NCBI GenBank assembly: GCA_902599955.1
Contig: CACKHK010000004.1
Span: 1 to 61,899, forward strand
Origin: an uncultured Pelagibacteraceae bacterium
GTDB lineage: Bacteria > Pseudomonadota > Alphaproteobacteria > Pelagibacterales > Pelagibacteraceae
Length of the DNA: 61,899 nt
Direction: 5' to 3'
A program made the position numbers and the translations under genes. Every line of letters begins with the position of its first letter. Within the stretch, counting starts at the first letter, position 1. Shown here in pieces: positions 25,150 to 34,153 of this stretch. The notes below the pieces were generated by a model, which saw only the letters and a list, made by a program, of their open reading frames with translations, made no database searches and was not told the origin of the DNA.

Positions 25150-26481
25150 ATGTTTAAAAAATATTTTGGGACTGATGGTATTAGAGGGAGAGTTAACGGC
25201 TCTAAAATAAATGGTGAAATGTTCTTTAAATTTGGATTAGCAGCAGGAACATATTTTAAAAATTTAAAAAAAAGTAAACAAACCGCAATTATTGCTAAAG
25301 ATACAAGGTTATCAGGTTATACACTAGAACCAGCATTGGTCTCTGGACTGGCATCGGCAGGTATGCATATTTATACACTAGGACCGCTTCCTACCAATGG
25401 TTTAGCAATGTTGACAAAAAAAATGAGAGCAAATATGGGGATAATGATTACTGCGTCCCACAATCCACATTATGATAATGGTTTAAAATTGTTTGGACCA
25501 GATGGACTTAAACTATCTGACAAAATTGAAAAAAAAATTGAAAAATTAATAGACTCAAAGATTACTAAAAATCTTTCAGGACCAATTGATTTAGGTAGAG
25601 TAAAAAGATTAGAAAATGCAAATGAAAGTTACATAGAAATTTTAAAAAAAAATTTTCCAACCTCATTCAGTTTAAAAGGTATCAAAATTGCTTTAGACTG
25701 CGCTAACGGTGCTGGTTATAAAGCTGGTCCTCAATTATTTAAATCATTTGGAGCAAAAGTTTTTAAATCTGGCACTTCTCCAAATGGATTGAATATTAAT
25801 TTAAAATGTGGCTCTACTTATCCAAATAAAATTTGTCAAATGACAAAAAAAAGAAAAGCGCATATAGGTATCGCATTAGATGGTGATGCTGATAGGATAA
25901 TTGTCTGTGATGAAAAAGGAAAAATTATTGATGGAGATAAAATCCTCGCAATGTTAGGTGAGAGATGGAAAAGAAAAAAAATTTTAAAAGGTGGTGTAAT
26001 TGGTACACTAATGTCAAATTATGGTTTAGAGGAATTTTTTAGAAAAAAAAAAATTAAATTTTTAAGATCAGATGTAGGAGATCGATATGTTAAAGAAAAA
26101 ATGAAAAAAAATAAATTCAATTTAGGTGGAGAACAATCAGGGCATATTATTCTTGGAAAGTTTGCGACAACTGGTGATGGGTTATTAGTTGCATTAGAAA
26201 TTCTTTTTTCTCTTAGAAAAAGAAATAAAGCAAGTGAACTCTTTAATAAATTTAATCCCACTCCTCAAATTTTAGAAAATATGGAAGTAAAGGATAAGTC
26301 GGTTATTGACAGCCCAAAATGTTTAAAAGCAATTTCTGAAGTAAATAAACTCATAAAAAAAAAGGGTAGAATATTGGTAAGAAAGTCTGGTACTGAACCA
26401 AAAATAAGAATTATGTGTGAGTCGGAAGACTCAAATTTAAATAAATTATGCATAAATATAATTAAAAAATCTATCCAATAA
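25150..26481 (+). CDS. glmM: Phosphoglucosamine mutase
   Basis: This 443-residue protein begins KKYFGTDGIRGRVNG and has the phosphoserine loop GIMITASHNPHYDNGLK, the metal loop ALDGDADRIIVCDEKG, the sugar-binding GGEQSGHIIL, and the phosphate-binding C-terminal RILVRKSGTEPKIRIMCE. It turns glucosamine-6-phosphate into glucosamine-1-phosphate for UDP-GlcNAc, the precursor of peptidoglycan and lipid A. Full length and intact. The order ftsH-folP-glmM is shared with E. coli. Confidence 0.97.
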   Translation: MFKKYFGTDGIRGRVNGSKINGEMFFKFGLAAGTYFKNLKKSKQTAIIAKDTRLSGYTLEPALVSGLASAGMHIYTLGPLPTNGLAMLTKKMRANMGIMITASHNPHYDNGLKLFGPDGLKLSDKIEKKIEKLIDSKITKNLSGPIDLGRVKRLENANESYIEILKKNFPTSFSLKGIKIALDCANGAGYKAGPQLFKSFGAKVFKSGTSPNGLNINLKCGSTYPNKICQMTKKRKAHIGIALDGDADRIIVCDEKGKIIDGDKILAMLGERWKRKKILKGGVIGTLMSNYGLEEFFRKKKIKFLRSDVGDRYVKEKMKKNKFNLGGEQSGHIILGKFATTGDGLLVALEILFSLRKRNKASELFNKFNPTPQILENMEVKDKSVIDSPKCLKAISEVNKLIKKKGRILVRKSGTEPKIRIMCESEDSNLNKLCINIIKKSIQ

Positions 26482-26482
26482 A

Positions 26483-27295
26483 TTGAAAATAAATTCTAAA
26501 GTATTAATAATCGCAGGATCAGATTCTTCTGGTGGAGCTGGCATTCAAGCAGATATAAAATCTGTTACATCTCTTGGCTCTTATGCAATGACTGCAATAA
26601 CAGCAGTTACAGCTCAAAATACTAAAGGTGTTAAATCAATTATGCCTATACCAATTAAAGAAATTTCTAATCAAATAGAATTTACTTCAAAGGATATTAA
26701 ACCAGACTCTGTTAAGATTGGGATGTTACATTCGAAGCAAGTTATTAATTCAATATTAAAATCAATAAAAAAATTAAATTTAAAAAAGATTATTCTAGAT
26801 CCAGTTATGGTATCAAAAGGCGGAACTAAGCTCATTGATGATAGAGCGGTTTTAGTTTTGAAAAAAAAATTAATAAAAAAGGTAGATTTAATCACACCAA
26901 ATATTCCTGAAGCAGAAATATTAACTAAAATGAAGATTAAATCTATTTTTGATATGAAAGATGCCGCTAAAATATTGTTAGATTTAGGTGCTAAAAATGT
27001 TTTAATAAAAGGTGGTCATTTAGGTTCTAAAACTTTAAAAGATGTGTTTGTGAATAAGAATGAAATTGTAATATTTACCAATAAAAAAATTAAAACTAAA
27101 AATACTCATGGAACTGGATGTACATTATCGAGCGCTATTGCAACTTATTATGGATGTGGAAAAACATTAAAGAAATCTTGTGAGCAAGGTATTAGATATG
27201 TAAATAATGCTATTAAGACAAGACCAAACTTTGGAAGAGGTAATGGACCAATTAATCACTTAAATAGTTTTAACATAGAAAAAAAATTTAGATGA
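26483..27295 (+). CDS. thiD: Hydroxymethylpyrimidine (phosphate) kinase
   Basis: This 270-residue ribokinase-fold protein starts with TTG one base after glmM. It shows [59 protein letters not shown] and the anion-hole motif [15 protein letters not shown]. It phosphorylates HMP and HMP-P in thiamine synthesis and supplies ThiE (6648-7262). No thiC is present, so HMP probably comes from outside the cell. The stop overlaps the purA start by 4 bases. Confidence 0.95.
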   Translation: MKINSKVLIIAGSDSSGGAGIQADIKSVTSLGSYAMTAITAVTAQNTKGVKSIMPIPIKEISNQIEFTSKDIKPDSVKIGMLHSKQVINSILKSIKKLNLKKIILDPVMVSKGGTKLIDDRAVLVLKKKLIKKVDLITPNIPEAEILTKMKIKSIFDMKDAAKILLDLGAKNVLIKGGHLGSKTLKDVFVNKNEIVIFTNKKIKTKNTHGTGCTLSSAIATYYGCGKTLKKSCEQGIRYVNNAIKTRPNFGRGNGPINHLNSFNIEKKFR

Positions 27296-28581
27296 AAAAT
27301 GTAGTAGTAGTTGGATCACAATGGGGAGATGAGGGAAAAGGAAAGATAGTCGACTGGTTATCTAGTGAAGCTGATGTAGTTGTTAGATTTCAAGGAGGAC
27401 ACAATGCAGGTCACACCTTGGTCATAGATGGTATTACTTATAAACTAAGACTACTTCCATCAGGTATTGTAAGAAAAAATAAAATTTCAATTATAGGAAA
27501 TGGAGTTGTTGTTGATCCATGGGCATTGCTTGATGAAATTGAAGAAGCTAAATCCAAAGGTGTTCAAATAGACGAAAGTAATTTGATATTATCTGAAGCT
27601 GCTACATTAATTTTACCCTTTCATAAAGAAATGGATGAAATTAGAGAAGACTCAGCTGGTAATTCTAAAATTGGAACTACAAGAAGAGGAATTGGTCCAG
27701 CTTATGAGGATAAAGTAGGAAGAAGATCTATAAGAGTGATGGATCTTGCATCAAAAAAAAATCTTGAAAATAGACTGACCGTAGTTTTAGAACATCATAA
27801 CGCAATACGTTTAGGATTGGGTAAACAAATATATAAAAAAAATAAATTAGTTGAAGATTTATTAAAATTAGCACCAAAAATTTTGAAGTATTCTGCACCA
27901 GTTTGGAAAAAAATAGATCAATTTAAATTACAAAATAAAAAAATATTATTTGAGGGAGCTCAAGGAATATTGCTCGATGTTGATCACGGAACGTATCCAT
28001 ATGTAACTTCATCTAATACGGTTGCAGCCTCTGCGGCAACAGGATCTGGATGTGGACCTAATTCTATAAATTTCGTTTTAGGTATAACTAAGGCATACAC
28101 AACTAGAGTAGGCGAAGGGCCTTTCCCAACTGAACTTACAGACAATATCGGTAATCACTTAGGAAAAAAGGGACACGAATTTGGGACAGTAACTAGTAGA
28201 AAAAGAAGATGTGGTTGGTTTGATGGTGTTTTAGTAAGACAAACTATAAAAATTTCCGGTATTGATGGAATTGCTTTAACTAAATTAGATGTTTTGGATG
28301 AACTTGAAGAAATTAAATTTTGTGTAGCTTACCATCTTAATGGAAAAGAAATAGATTATTTTCCTGCCGCTGTTGAGGATCAATTAAGTGTTAAACCAGT
28401 TTACAAAAAATTTAAGGGTTGGAAATCTAAAACACAGGGAATTAAAAAATTTGAAAATTTACCTAAGAATGCGAAAATTTACATTAAAGCAATTGAGGAA
28501 TTTATTGAAACAAAAATATCAAGTATTTCAACAAGTCCTGAGAGAGAGGATACTATTCTTTTAATAGATCCGTTTAATTAG
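27292..28581 (+). CDS. purA: Adenylosuccinate synthetase
   Basis: This 429-residue protein has the GTP P-loop [17 protein letters not shown], then [14 protein letters not shown], the IMP-binding [13 protein letters not shown], and [12 protein letters not shown] with [12 protein letters not shown]. It makes adenylosuccinate from IMP and aspartate in AMP synthesis. It is of normal length. Its 3' end overlaps the 3' end of rpoH by 8 bases on the opposite strand, so the two transcripts are antisense at their ends. Confidence 0.98.
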   Translation: MKNVVVVGSQWGDEGKGKIVDWLSSEADVVVRFQGGHNAGHTLVIDGITYKLRLLPSGIVRKNKISIIGNGVVVDPWALLDEIEEAKSKGVQIDESNLILSEAATLILPFHKEMDEIREDSAGNSKIGTTRRGIGPAYEDKVGRRSIRVMDLASKKNLENRLTVVLEHHNAIRLGLGKQIYKKNKLVEDLLKLAPKILKYSAPVWKKIDQFKLQNKKILFEGAQGILLDVDHGTYPYVTSSNTVAASAATGSGCGPNSINFVLGITKAYTTRVGEGPFPTELTDNIGNHLGKKGHEFGTVTSRKRRCGWFDGVLVRQTIKISGIDGIALTKLDVLDELEEIKFCVAYHLNGKEIDYFPAAVEDQLSVKPVYKKFKGWKSKTQGIKKFENLPKNAKIYIKAIEEFIETKISSISTSPEREDTILLIDPFN

Positions 28582-29464
28582 CTGGCAATAAATTTTTAGA
28601 TTTTGCAGAATTTAACATATGTTTTTGTAATTTTTCAAATGCTTTGTTTTCTATTTGTCTAACTCTTTCTCTGCTTATTTTATATTTTTTGCTAAGTTCG
28701 TCTAAAGTTGTTGGTTCATCAGTTAACCTTCTCGAGTAAAGGATTTTTTTTTCTCTATCATTCAATACTTTTATTGAGTCTTGAAGTAAGTCTTTTCTTT
28801 GCTCCATTTCATCACTTTGAGCAATTTTTAATTCATGATCCATTTCATTATCTACAACCCAGTCTTGCCACTCATCACCATCTTCACCTATTGGGGCATT
28901 TAAAGATTGTTCTTTGCCAGAAAGCCTTCTATTCATCGAAATAACCTCATCCTCACTAACAGAAAGTCTTTTAGCAATATCCTCAACATGCTCTTTTCTT
29001 AAATCTCCCTCAGATTGCGGTGATATCTGGTTTTTAATTTTCTTTAGGTTAAAAAAAAGTTTTTTTTGGGCAGTTGTTGTACCTATTTTTACTAAACTCC
29101 AAGACCTTAATATATATTCTTGTATTGAAGCTTTGATCCACCACATTGCATACGTTGCGAGTCTAAAACCTTTTTCTGGCTCGAATTTTTTTACTGCTTG
29201 CATTAATCCCACATTCCCCTCAGATATCATTTCATTCAGAGGCAAACCATAACCCTTGTAACCCATAGCTATTTTTGCAACTAATCTAAGATGGCTTGTT
29301 ACCAACTTTTCAGCTGATTTCACATTTCCCGTTGACTGCCAATTTTTAGCTAGCATATATTCTTCTTCAGCTGCAAGCATTGGAAATTTCTTTATTTGAG
29401 CGAGGTATGCCGCTAATCCTCCCTCATTTGAAAGTGCCGGCAAATTGTAGTTATTGTTACTCAT
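28574..29464 (-). CDS. rpoH: RNA polymerase heat-shock sigma factor RpoH
   Basis: This 296-residue sigma factor has region 2 ([39 protein letters not shown]), the RpoH-specific box between regions 2 and 3 ([15 protein letters not shown]), and region 4 ([14 protein letters not shown] through [18 protein letters not shown]). It directs transcription of chaperones and proteases, several of which are in this window (ftsH, degP, hflKC). Presence of the Q-K-K-L-F-F box separates it from RpoD. In Alphaproteobacteria it commonly lies next to rluD, as here. Confidence 0.96.
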   Translation of the reverse strand: MSNNNYNLPALSNEGGLAAYLAQIKKFPMLAAEEEYMLAKNWQSTGNVKSAEKLVTSHLRLVAKIAMGYKGYGLPLNEMISEGNVGLMQAVKKFEPEKGFRLATYAMWWIKASIQEYILRSWSLVKIGTTTAQKKLFFNLKKIKNQISPQSEGDLRKEHVEDIAKRLSVSEDEVISMNRRLSGKEQSLNAPIGEDGDEWQDWVVDNEMDHELKIAQSDEMEQRKDLLQDSIKVLNDREKKILYSRRLTDEPTTLDELSKKYKISRERVRQIENKAFEKLQKHMLNSAKSKNLLPAN

Positions 29465-29507
29465 TAGGAGTATTTATTTAATAAATAAATAAAATTTTAC
29501 AATGCTT

Positions 29508-30485
29508 TTATTGCCTGATTTTTCTTAGTTTTTTTAAAATTTTTTCCAAATCATCAGGTAATTTGGATGAAAATTCTAGCCATCGATTATTTTTTGGATG
29601 ATTAAACCCAAGCGTTTTAGCGTGTAAAAACTGTCTATCAAGAGCATTTATGTACTTTTCGAGTTCAGGATTTATGTTAGTAATTTTTTTAAACTTTTTT
29701 TTATATTTTTTATCACCTAGAATATTATTACCTTTGCTAGATAAGTGAACTCTTATCTGATGAGTTCTACCAGTTTCTAATTTACATTCTATAAGACTTA
29801 AAGTTGGTACATTATCACTCTCAAATATTTCTAAAGTTTTGTAATTCGTTATAGCATTTTTACCTTTCTTTAATGAGACCTCCATCATTTGTCTGTTTCT
29901 TGAGCTTCTTGTGATAAATGTTTCAATTTTTCCTTTTTGTGGTCTTATTTTGCCCCACACCAAGGCTTGATAAACTCTCGAAATAGTATGTTCAGAAAAT
30001 TGATTAGATAAATTCTCATGAGATAAATTATTTTTAGCAATTACTATTAAACCAGATGTATCTTTATCTATCCTATGAACAATACCTGGTCTTAATTCAT
30101 TCCCAATACTGGAAAGATTGTTGCCATTGTAATTAATTAAGGCATTCACGATTGTATTATCATAATTTCCTGGTCCAGGATGCATTGAAATTCCGGCTGA
30201 TTTGTTTATCACAATTAAATCTTCATCCTCATAAATTATTTCAAGAGGGTATTTATATGGTGCAAGTGTTTCTTTTTTTGGTTCTACAACTTCAAGGAAT
30301 ATTTCATCATTTAATTTTACTTTTCTGGATGGGTTGGTAACAGTAATATTATTTATTTTTAAGTGATTTTCTAAAATTAAACTTTTTACTCTTGATCTAC
30401 TTAATTTATTATGATTTGACAATAAAACATCTATTCTTAAATTATTTTCTTTATTTTTAACTTTTATATTTATATTACTTTTCAT
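29508..30485 (-). CDS. rluD: Ribosomal large subunit pseudouridine synthase (RluD family)
   Basis: The protein has an N-terminal S4 RNA-binding domain (LRIDVLLSNHNKLSRSRVKSLI) and a pseudouridine synthase core with the catalytic Asp in PGIVHRIDKDTSGLIVIAK, then LVWGKIRPQKGKIE and ETGRTHQIRVHLSSKGN. RluD makes pseudouridines in helix 69 of 23S rRNA. The open frame reaches 30521, but that would overlap the tRNA-Arg gene head-on; the ATG at 30485 (325 residues) just precedes the S4 domain and is chosen. RluC-type specificity cannot be excluded. Confidence 0.93.
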   Translation of the reverse strand: MKSNINIKVKNKENNLRIDVLLSNHNKLSRSRVKSLILENHLKINNITVTNPSRKVKLNDEIFLEVVEPKKETLAPYKYPLEIIYEDEDLIVINKSAGISMHPGPGNYDNTIVNALINYNGNNLSSIGNELRPGIVHRIDKDTSGLIVIAKNNLSHENLSNQFSEHTISRVYQALVWGKIRPQKGKIETFITRSSRNRQMMEVSLKKGKNAITNYKTLEIFESDNVPTLSLIECKLETGRTHQIRVHLSSKGNNILGDKKYKKKFKKITNINPELEKYINALDRQFLHAKTLGFNHPKNNRWLEFSSKLPDDLEKILKKLRKIRQ

Positions 30486-30490
30486 ATTAT

Positions 30491-30496
30491 TATAAT
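30491..30496 (+). promoter_or_regulatory. Probable -10 box of tRNA-Arg
   Basis: A perfect TATAAT ends 10 bases before the mature tRNA 5' end. The matching -35 region falls inside the 5' end of rluD on the other strand and has no clear TTGACA. The two opposite genes start only 21 bases apart. Confidence 0.5.
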
Positions 30497-30506
30497 TATA
30501 CAATAT

Positions 30507-30583
30507 GCGCTTGTAGCTCAACTGGATAGAGCGCCAGATTTCGGCTCTGGAGGTTCAGGGTTCGACTCCTTGCGGGCGCACCA
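30507..30583 (+). tRNA. tRNA-Arg (TCG)
   Basis: A 77-base cloverleaf with encoded CCA. The acceptor stem is GCGCTTG/CGGGCGC with two G-U pairs, the anticodon stem-loop is CCAGA-TTTCGGC-TCTGG giving anticodon TCG (reads CGA), and the T loop is TTCGACT. The CCA end abuts the stop codon of the permease gene on the other strand without a spare base. It sits alone between rluD and the ABC genes, both minus strand. Confidence 0.96.
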
Positions 30584-31375
30584 TTACTCTCCCATGTTAA
30601 TTAATGTACCCCTATTTTTTGCAGCATTAAATGAATAATAAAATAAAATTATGGAAAGTGTAAAATATAAAGCATTCCAAATGAAAGCATTATAAATATT
30701 TTCAATATTTACAGTTTGATTAATTAAGATGTTTCTAGCTTCCTCAAATATATATACCAACGGTAAAATATAAGCTATTTTTTGAAATACTTCTGGAAGA
30801 GTATCTATAGGGTAATAGATACATCCAAATGGTGCAAGTAAAAACATTGTTGACCATGCTATATTCTCAAATGATGGGCCAAATCTAAGTAATCCTGAGG
30901 AAACTAAAATTCCTAGCGTTATCCCAAAAATATAAAGACTCAGAAATAGGAAAAACAAAAATATTCCTAATTCTAAAATTGAAATTCCAAATAAAGGGGA
31001 CGTTAGCAAGACAGCTGGTACTAGACCAATTAAAGATCTTATTAAAGCTGTTATAACGAGTGAAGTTAAAATCTCTCCAATTTTCATAGGTGCTATAAAA
31101 AGATTAGTAAAATTTCTACTCCAAATCTCCTCTAAAAAAAGCATATTAAAACCAATACTTGTTCTGAACAAAAAATCGTAGAGTATTGCACAAGTCAAAA
31201 TCACACCAACTGCATTGTTGTAATAAGTTGTGTGAGTAGCAAAAAAATTTGAGATAAATCCCCAAAGAGTAATTTGAATAGTTGGCCAGTATACTAAATC
31301 TAAGACTCTAGGAAATGATCTAGTTATAAGATAAAAATGTCTTAAAAATAGACCGTAAATTCTAGTTAAACTCAT
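30584..31375 (-). CDS. ABC-2 type transporter permease
   Basis: This 263-residue protein has about six hydrophobic helices and the ABC-2 signature SGLLRFGPSFENIAWSTMFLLAPFGCIYYPI near the C-terminal third. It forms the membrane part of an exporter with the ATPase that precedes it (14-base overlap). Such YadH/NodJ-like pairs export lipids, polysaccharides or drugs in other bacteria; the substrate here is unknown and the neighbours (tRNA, Sua5) give no hint. Confidence 0.88.
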   Translation of the reverse strand: MSLTRIYGLFLRHFYLITRSFPRVLDLVYWPTIQITLWGFISNFFATHTTYYNNAVGVILTCAILYDFLFRTSIGFNMLFLEEIWSRNFTNLFIAPMKIGEILTSLVITALIRSLIGLVPAVLLTSPLFGISILELGIFLFFLFLSLYIFGITLGILVSSGLLRFGPSFENIAWSTMFLLAPFGCIYYPIDTLPEVFQKIAYILPLVYIFEEARNILINQTVNIENIYNAFIWNALYFTLSIILFYYSFNAAKNRGTLINMGE

Positions 31376-32099
31376 TTTTACTCCTTGAAAGTTTTAAGAA
31401 AACTTCTTCTAAATTTGATCTTCCGTGCTTAGTAATCAAATCATCAGGCTTACCTTGGTCTATAATCTCTCCATTTTTCATCATAAGCACTGATTTGCAC
31501 AATCGTGTAACTTCACTCATATTATGAGAGGCTAAAAGTACTGAGATTTTTTTTTCTTTCTTATATTCCTCTAAAAAAGTTCTAACAAAATCACCCACTT
31601 CCGGGTCTAAAGATGCTGTTGGCTCATCAAGCAAAAGTACTCTTGGTTCATTAATTAAAGCTTTTGCTAAACTTACTCTATTTTTTTGACCAGAGGATAA
31701 TTCACCAGTAATACTATTCAATAATTCTCCTATTCTCAATTTTTCTGAAAGATATTCAATTCTCTCCTCAATATTTTGGACTTTATAAAGTTTAGCATAA
31801 ACATTTAGATTTTGTTTTACAGTAAGCTTTTTTGGCAATTCTATATAGGGGGATATAAAATTAATCATTTCGAGTATTTCAATTCTATGATTTTCAAGTT
31901 TAAGATTATCAATAAATATTTGTCCACTTGTAGGTTTTAGCAAACCAAGTAACATTCCAATAGTTGTAGTTTTGCCTGAGCCATTTGGTCCAAGCAAACC
32001 TAGAATTTCATTTTCTTGAACATTAAAAGAAATACCTTTCACAGCTTCCTTTTTTCCATAATTTTTTTTTATATTTTTTACTTCAATTAAATTTTTCAT
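31362..32099 (-). CDS. ABC transporter ATP-binding protein (ABC-2 exporter)
   Basis: This 245-residue ATPase has Walker A LLGPNGSGKTTTIGML, the signature LSSGQKNRVSLAKALI, Walker B RVLLLDEPTASLDPE and the switch His in VLLASHNMSEV. It is of the CcmA/NatA/DrrA subclass that pairs with ABC-2 permeases, and its permease gene follows with a 14-base overlap. It is a full-length single domain. The Sua5 gene overlaps its start by 4 bases, so the three genes form one transcript. Confidence 0.93.
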   Translation of the reverse strand: MKNLIEVKNIKKNYGKKEAVKGISFNVQENEILGLLGPNGSGKTTTIGMLLGLLKPTSGQIFIDNLKLENHRIEILEMINFISPYIELPKKLTVKQNLNVYAKLYKVQNIEERIEYLSEKLRIGELLNSITGELSSGQKNRVSLAKALINEPRVLLLDEPTASLDPEVGDFVRTFLEEYKKEKKISVLLASHNMSEVTRLCKSVLMMKNGEIIDQGKPDDLITKHGRSNLEEVFLKLSRSKNEFN

Positions 32100-33028
32100 T
32101 TTTTTGATGCCCTCAAAAGTCTATCGTTAATTGCCTCACCAATTTGAACATTTGGTATTTTCTCAACCGCAATTTTTTTATATCTATTTTTTTTTATTTT
32201 TCTTAATGTTTTGTATAAATTTTTTGCTGCCTCTTTTAAATTTTTAGTTTTACTTAAATAAAAATAATTATTATTTTCTTTTTTCCTTTTTTTTATCAAA
32301 ATAAAAGCCTCATCATCATTATTTTTTTTGACATTTAGTCTCATAGGGATTCCAGGAGAATAATGCAATTTACTACTACCTGGCATTTTTACATTAACTG
32401 CTCTTTTTTGATTATTTTTTGATGATTTGATAAATTTATAAATTTTTTTACTATCTATACCTCCCAATCTAAGAATATTAGGTTTACCGACAAGATTTAT
32501 TATAGTAGACTCCAAACCTACCTTTGAAGAGCCTCCTTCTAAAACAAATTTAATTTTATTCCCAAATTCGTCAATTACGTCTTGTTTTGAAACTGGACTA
32601 ATACTTGATGAAATATTTGCACTCGGAGCTGCGAGAGGATAATCAATTTCTTTTAATATCTTTCTGATTAAATGATGACTTGGAAATCTTACTGCTACCA
32701 AATTTGAGTTATTTGTGACTATTTTTGAAATTTTACTAGTCTTTTTAAGTTTCAAAACAAACGAAATTGCTCCTGGGCAAAATTTTTTATAAAGCCTCAT
32801 GAAAACACTATTTAATTCACAATCCTTTTTTAATTGATTGATATTATGATAGTGAACAATTAAAGGATTACTACTAGGCCTTTTTTTTAATTTAAATATT
32901 TTTGATACAGCCTTTTTTGAGTAGGCATTTGCAGCCAACCCATAAACAGTTTCGGTGGGAATTGCTACACATTCATCATTATTCAAATATTTTATTGTTT
33001 TTTTGATATTTGAATCGTCGATTTTCAT
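32096..33028 (-). CDS. tsaC: Threonylcarbamoyl-AMP synthase (Sua5/TsaC)
   Basis: This 310-residue protein has the YrdC domain: TETVYGLAANAYSKKAVSKIF, KRPSSNPLIVHYHN, CPGAISFVLK and APSANISSSISPVSKQDV. A smaller C-terminal Sua5 domain (PGSSKLHYSPGIPMRL onward) follows, so it is the long Sua5 form. It makes threonylcarbamoyl-AMP for t6A37 in tRNAs reading ANN codons. That should matter here because Lys, Asn and Ile codons dominate. It overlaps the downstream ATPase gene by 4 bases. Confidence 0.93.
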   Translation of the reverse strand: MKIDDSNIKKTIKYLNNDECVAIPTETVYGLAANAYSKKAVSKIFKLKKRPSSNPLIVHYHNINQLKKDCELNSVFMRLYKKFCPGAISFVLKLKKTSKISKIVTNNSNLVAVRFPSHHLIRKILKEIDYPLAAPSANISSSISPVSKQDVIDEFGNKIKFVLEGGSSKVGLESTIINLVGKPNILRLGGIDSKKIYKFIKSSKNNQKRAVNVKMPGSSKLHYSPGIPMRLNVKKNNDDEAFILIKKRKKENNNYFYLSKTKNLKEAAKNLYKTLRKIKKNRYKKIAVEKIPNVQIGEAINDRLLRASKK

Positions 33029-33048
33029 ATAATATTACCAACTAATAT

Positions 33049-33303
33049 ATGAATGAAAAAAATTTGCTAGATGATATTACATCAAAATCTTTAAATGAGC
33101 TTACGGATTTAGCTGATAAAATTATTAAAAATTTGGAAAATGAAATAAATTTAGAAAACAAATCAGAGGACTATGCAAATTTGATTAAAATAAATAAACT
33201 TATAGAAAAAAAATTTCAAAAAAACTTTAAAGAAATATCAGAAAAATCAAATTCAAAAATCAAAGAGATAAAATTAAAGAAAGATGGAAAAAAAACTAAA
33301 TAG
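33049..33303 (+). CDS. xseB: Exodeoxyribonuclease VII small subunit
   Basis: This 84-residue helical protein has a core SLNELTDLADKIIKNLENEINLE followed by a short loop and a second helix, as in XseB, which stimulates the XseA nuclease. The family is usually 70-85 residues. The placement before ispA and dxs is the widespread xseB-ispA-dxs order and supports a call that the low-complexity sequence alone would not. The start follows the Sua5 start by 20 bases on the opposite strand, so a divergent promoter sits at about 33029-33048. xseA is not in the window. Confidence 0.82.
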   Translation: MNEKNLLDDITSKSLNELTDLADKIIKNLENEINLENKSEDYANLIKINKLIEKKFQKNFKEISEKSNSKIKEIKLKKDGKKTK

Positions 33304-34153
33304 AATTGTTAAAAAAACTAACGATTATCTTTATCGATATTTTTCAAAAGAAAAAAATACAGATCTAATCAAACCGATGCTGTATGGACTTCTTCCTGGA
33401 GGAAAAAAAATAAGATCAAAAATATTATTTGATGTTGGCTCAATATTTAAAATAAATAAAAAAACTATCTTGCAAGTAGCTGCTGCAGTAGAATGCATTC
33501 ATGCTTACTCACTCATTCATGATGATTTACCATGTATGGATAATGATAATTTAAGGAGAGGAAAATTGACGACTCATAAGAAATTTGGTGAGTCCACAGC
33601 AATACTCGCTGGTAATTCTTTACTTACAATAGCTTTCCAAATTTTGAGCCAAAAAAAATTAAATTTAAGTGAAAAGAAGAAAATAAAATTAATAAACTTA
33701 CTATCAGAGAGTTCTGGCCATTCTGGTATAGCTGGTGGCCAATATCTAGATTTAAGTTATGAAAAAATAAAAAAAAATAAAAGACAAATTATTGATATGC
33801 AAATTAAGAAAACTGGTAAGCTTTTTAGTTTTTGTTGCGTAGCACCAATTATTATTTCAGGTAAAATAAAATATTTAGGAATGTTTAATAAAATTGGTAA
33901 TGAAATAGGCCTATTGTTTCAAATTGCTGATGATTTAATAGATTTAAAGGGAAAAACATCAAGCGTTGGAAAAAAAACTAGAAAAGATTTAAAAATGGGA
34001 AAAGCTACTTTAATAAGTTTACTAGGTACTAAAAATACTATTAAATATGCAAATAACTTGAAATTAAATATATTCAAAAGTTTAAATAAATTTGGAAAAA
34101 AAAGTAGAGATCTAAATGAAACCATAAATTATATTTTAAGTAGAACAAAATGA
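33284..34153 (+). CDS. ispA: Polyprenyl synthetase, farnesyl diphosphate synthase type
   Basis: This 289-residue protein has both Asp-rich motifs of trans-prenyltransferases: DDLPCMDND with RRGKLTTHK just after, and [12 protein letters not shown] near the C-terminal half. GGKKIRSK (substrate binding) and GQYLDL are also present. It condenses IPP with DMAPP/GPP, most likely to farnesyl diphosphate, with geranylgeranyl diphosphate as the alternative. It overlaps xseB by 20 bases and dxs by 4, so isoprenoid precursor and chain-building genes are coexpressed. Confidence 0.92.
   Translation: MEKKLNRIVKKTNDYLYRYFSKEKNTDLIKPMLYGLLPGGKKIRSKILFDVGSIFKINKKTILQVAAAVECIHAYSLIHDDLPCMDNDNLRRGKLTTHKKFGESTAILAGNSLLTIAFQILSQKKLNLSEKKKIKLINLLSESSGHSGIAGGQYLDLSYEKIKKNKRQIIDMQIKKTGKLFSFCCVAPIIISGKIKYLGMFNKIGNEIGLLFQIADDLIDLKGKTSSVGKKTRKDLKMGKATLISLLGTKNTIKYANNLKLNIFKSLNKFGKKSRDLNETINYILSRTK

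Noticed and set aside
30486..30521. Upstream start of rluD giving 12 more residues
   Set aside because: It would overlap the tRNA-Arg gene head-on, and the S4 domain begins right after the ATG at 30485.
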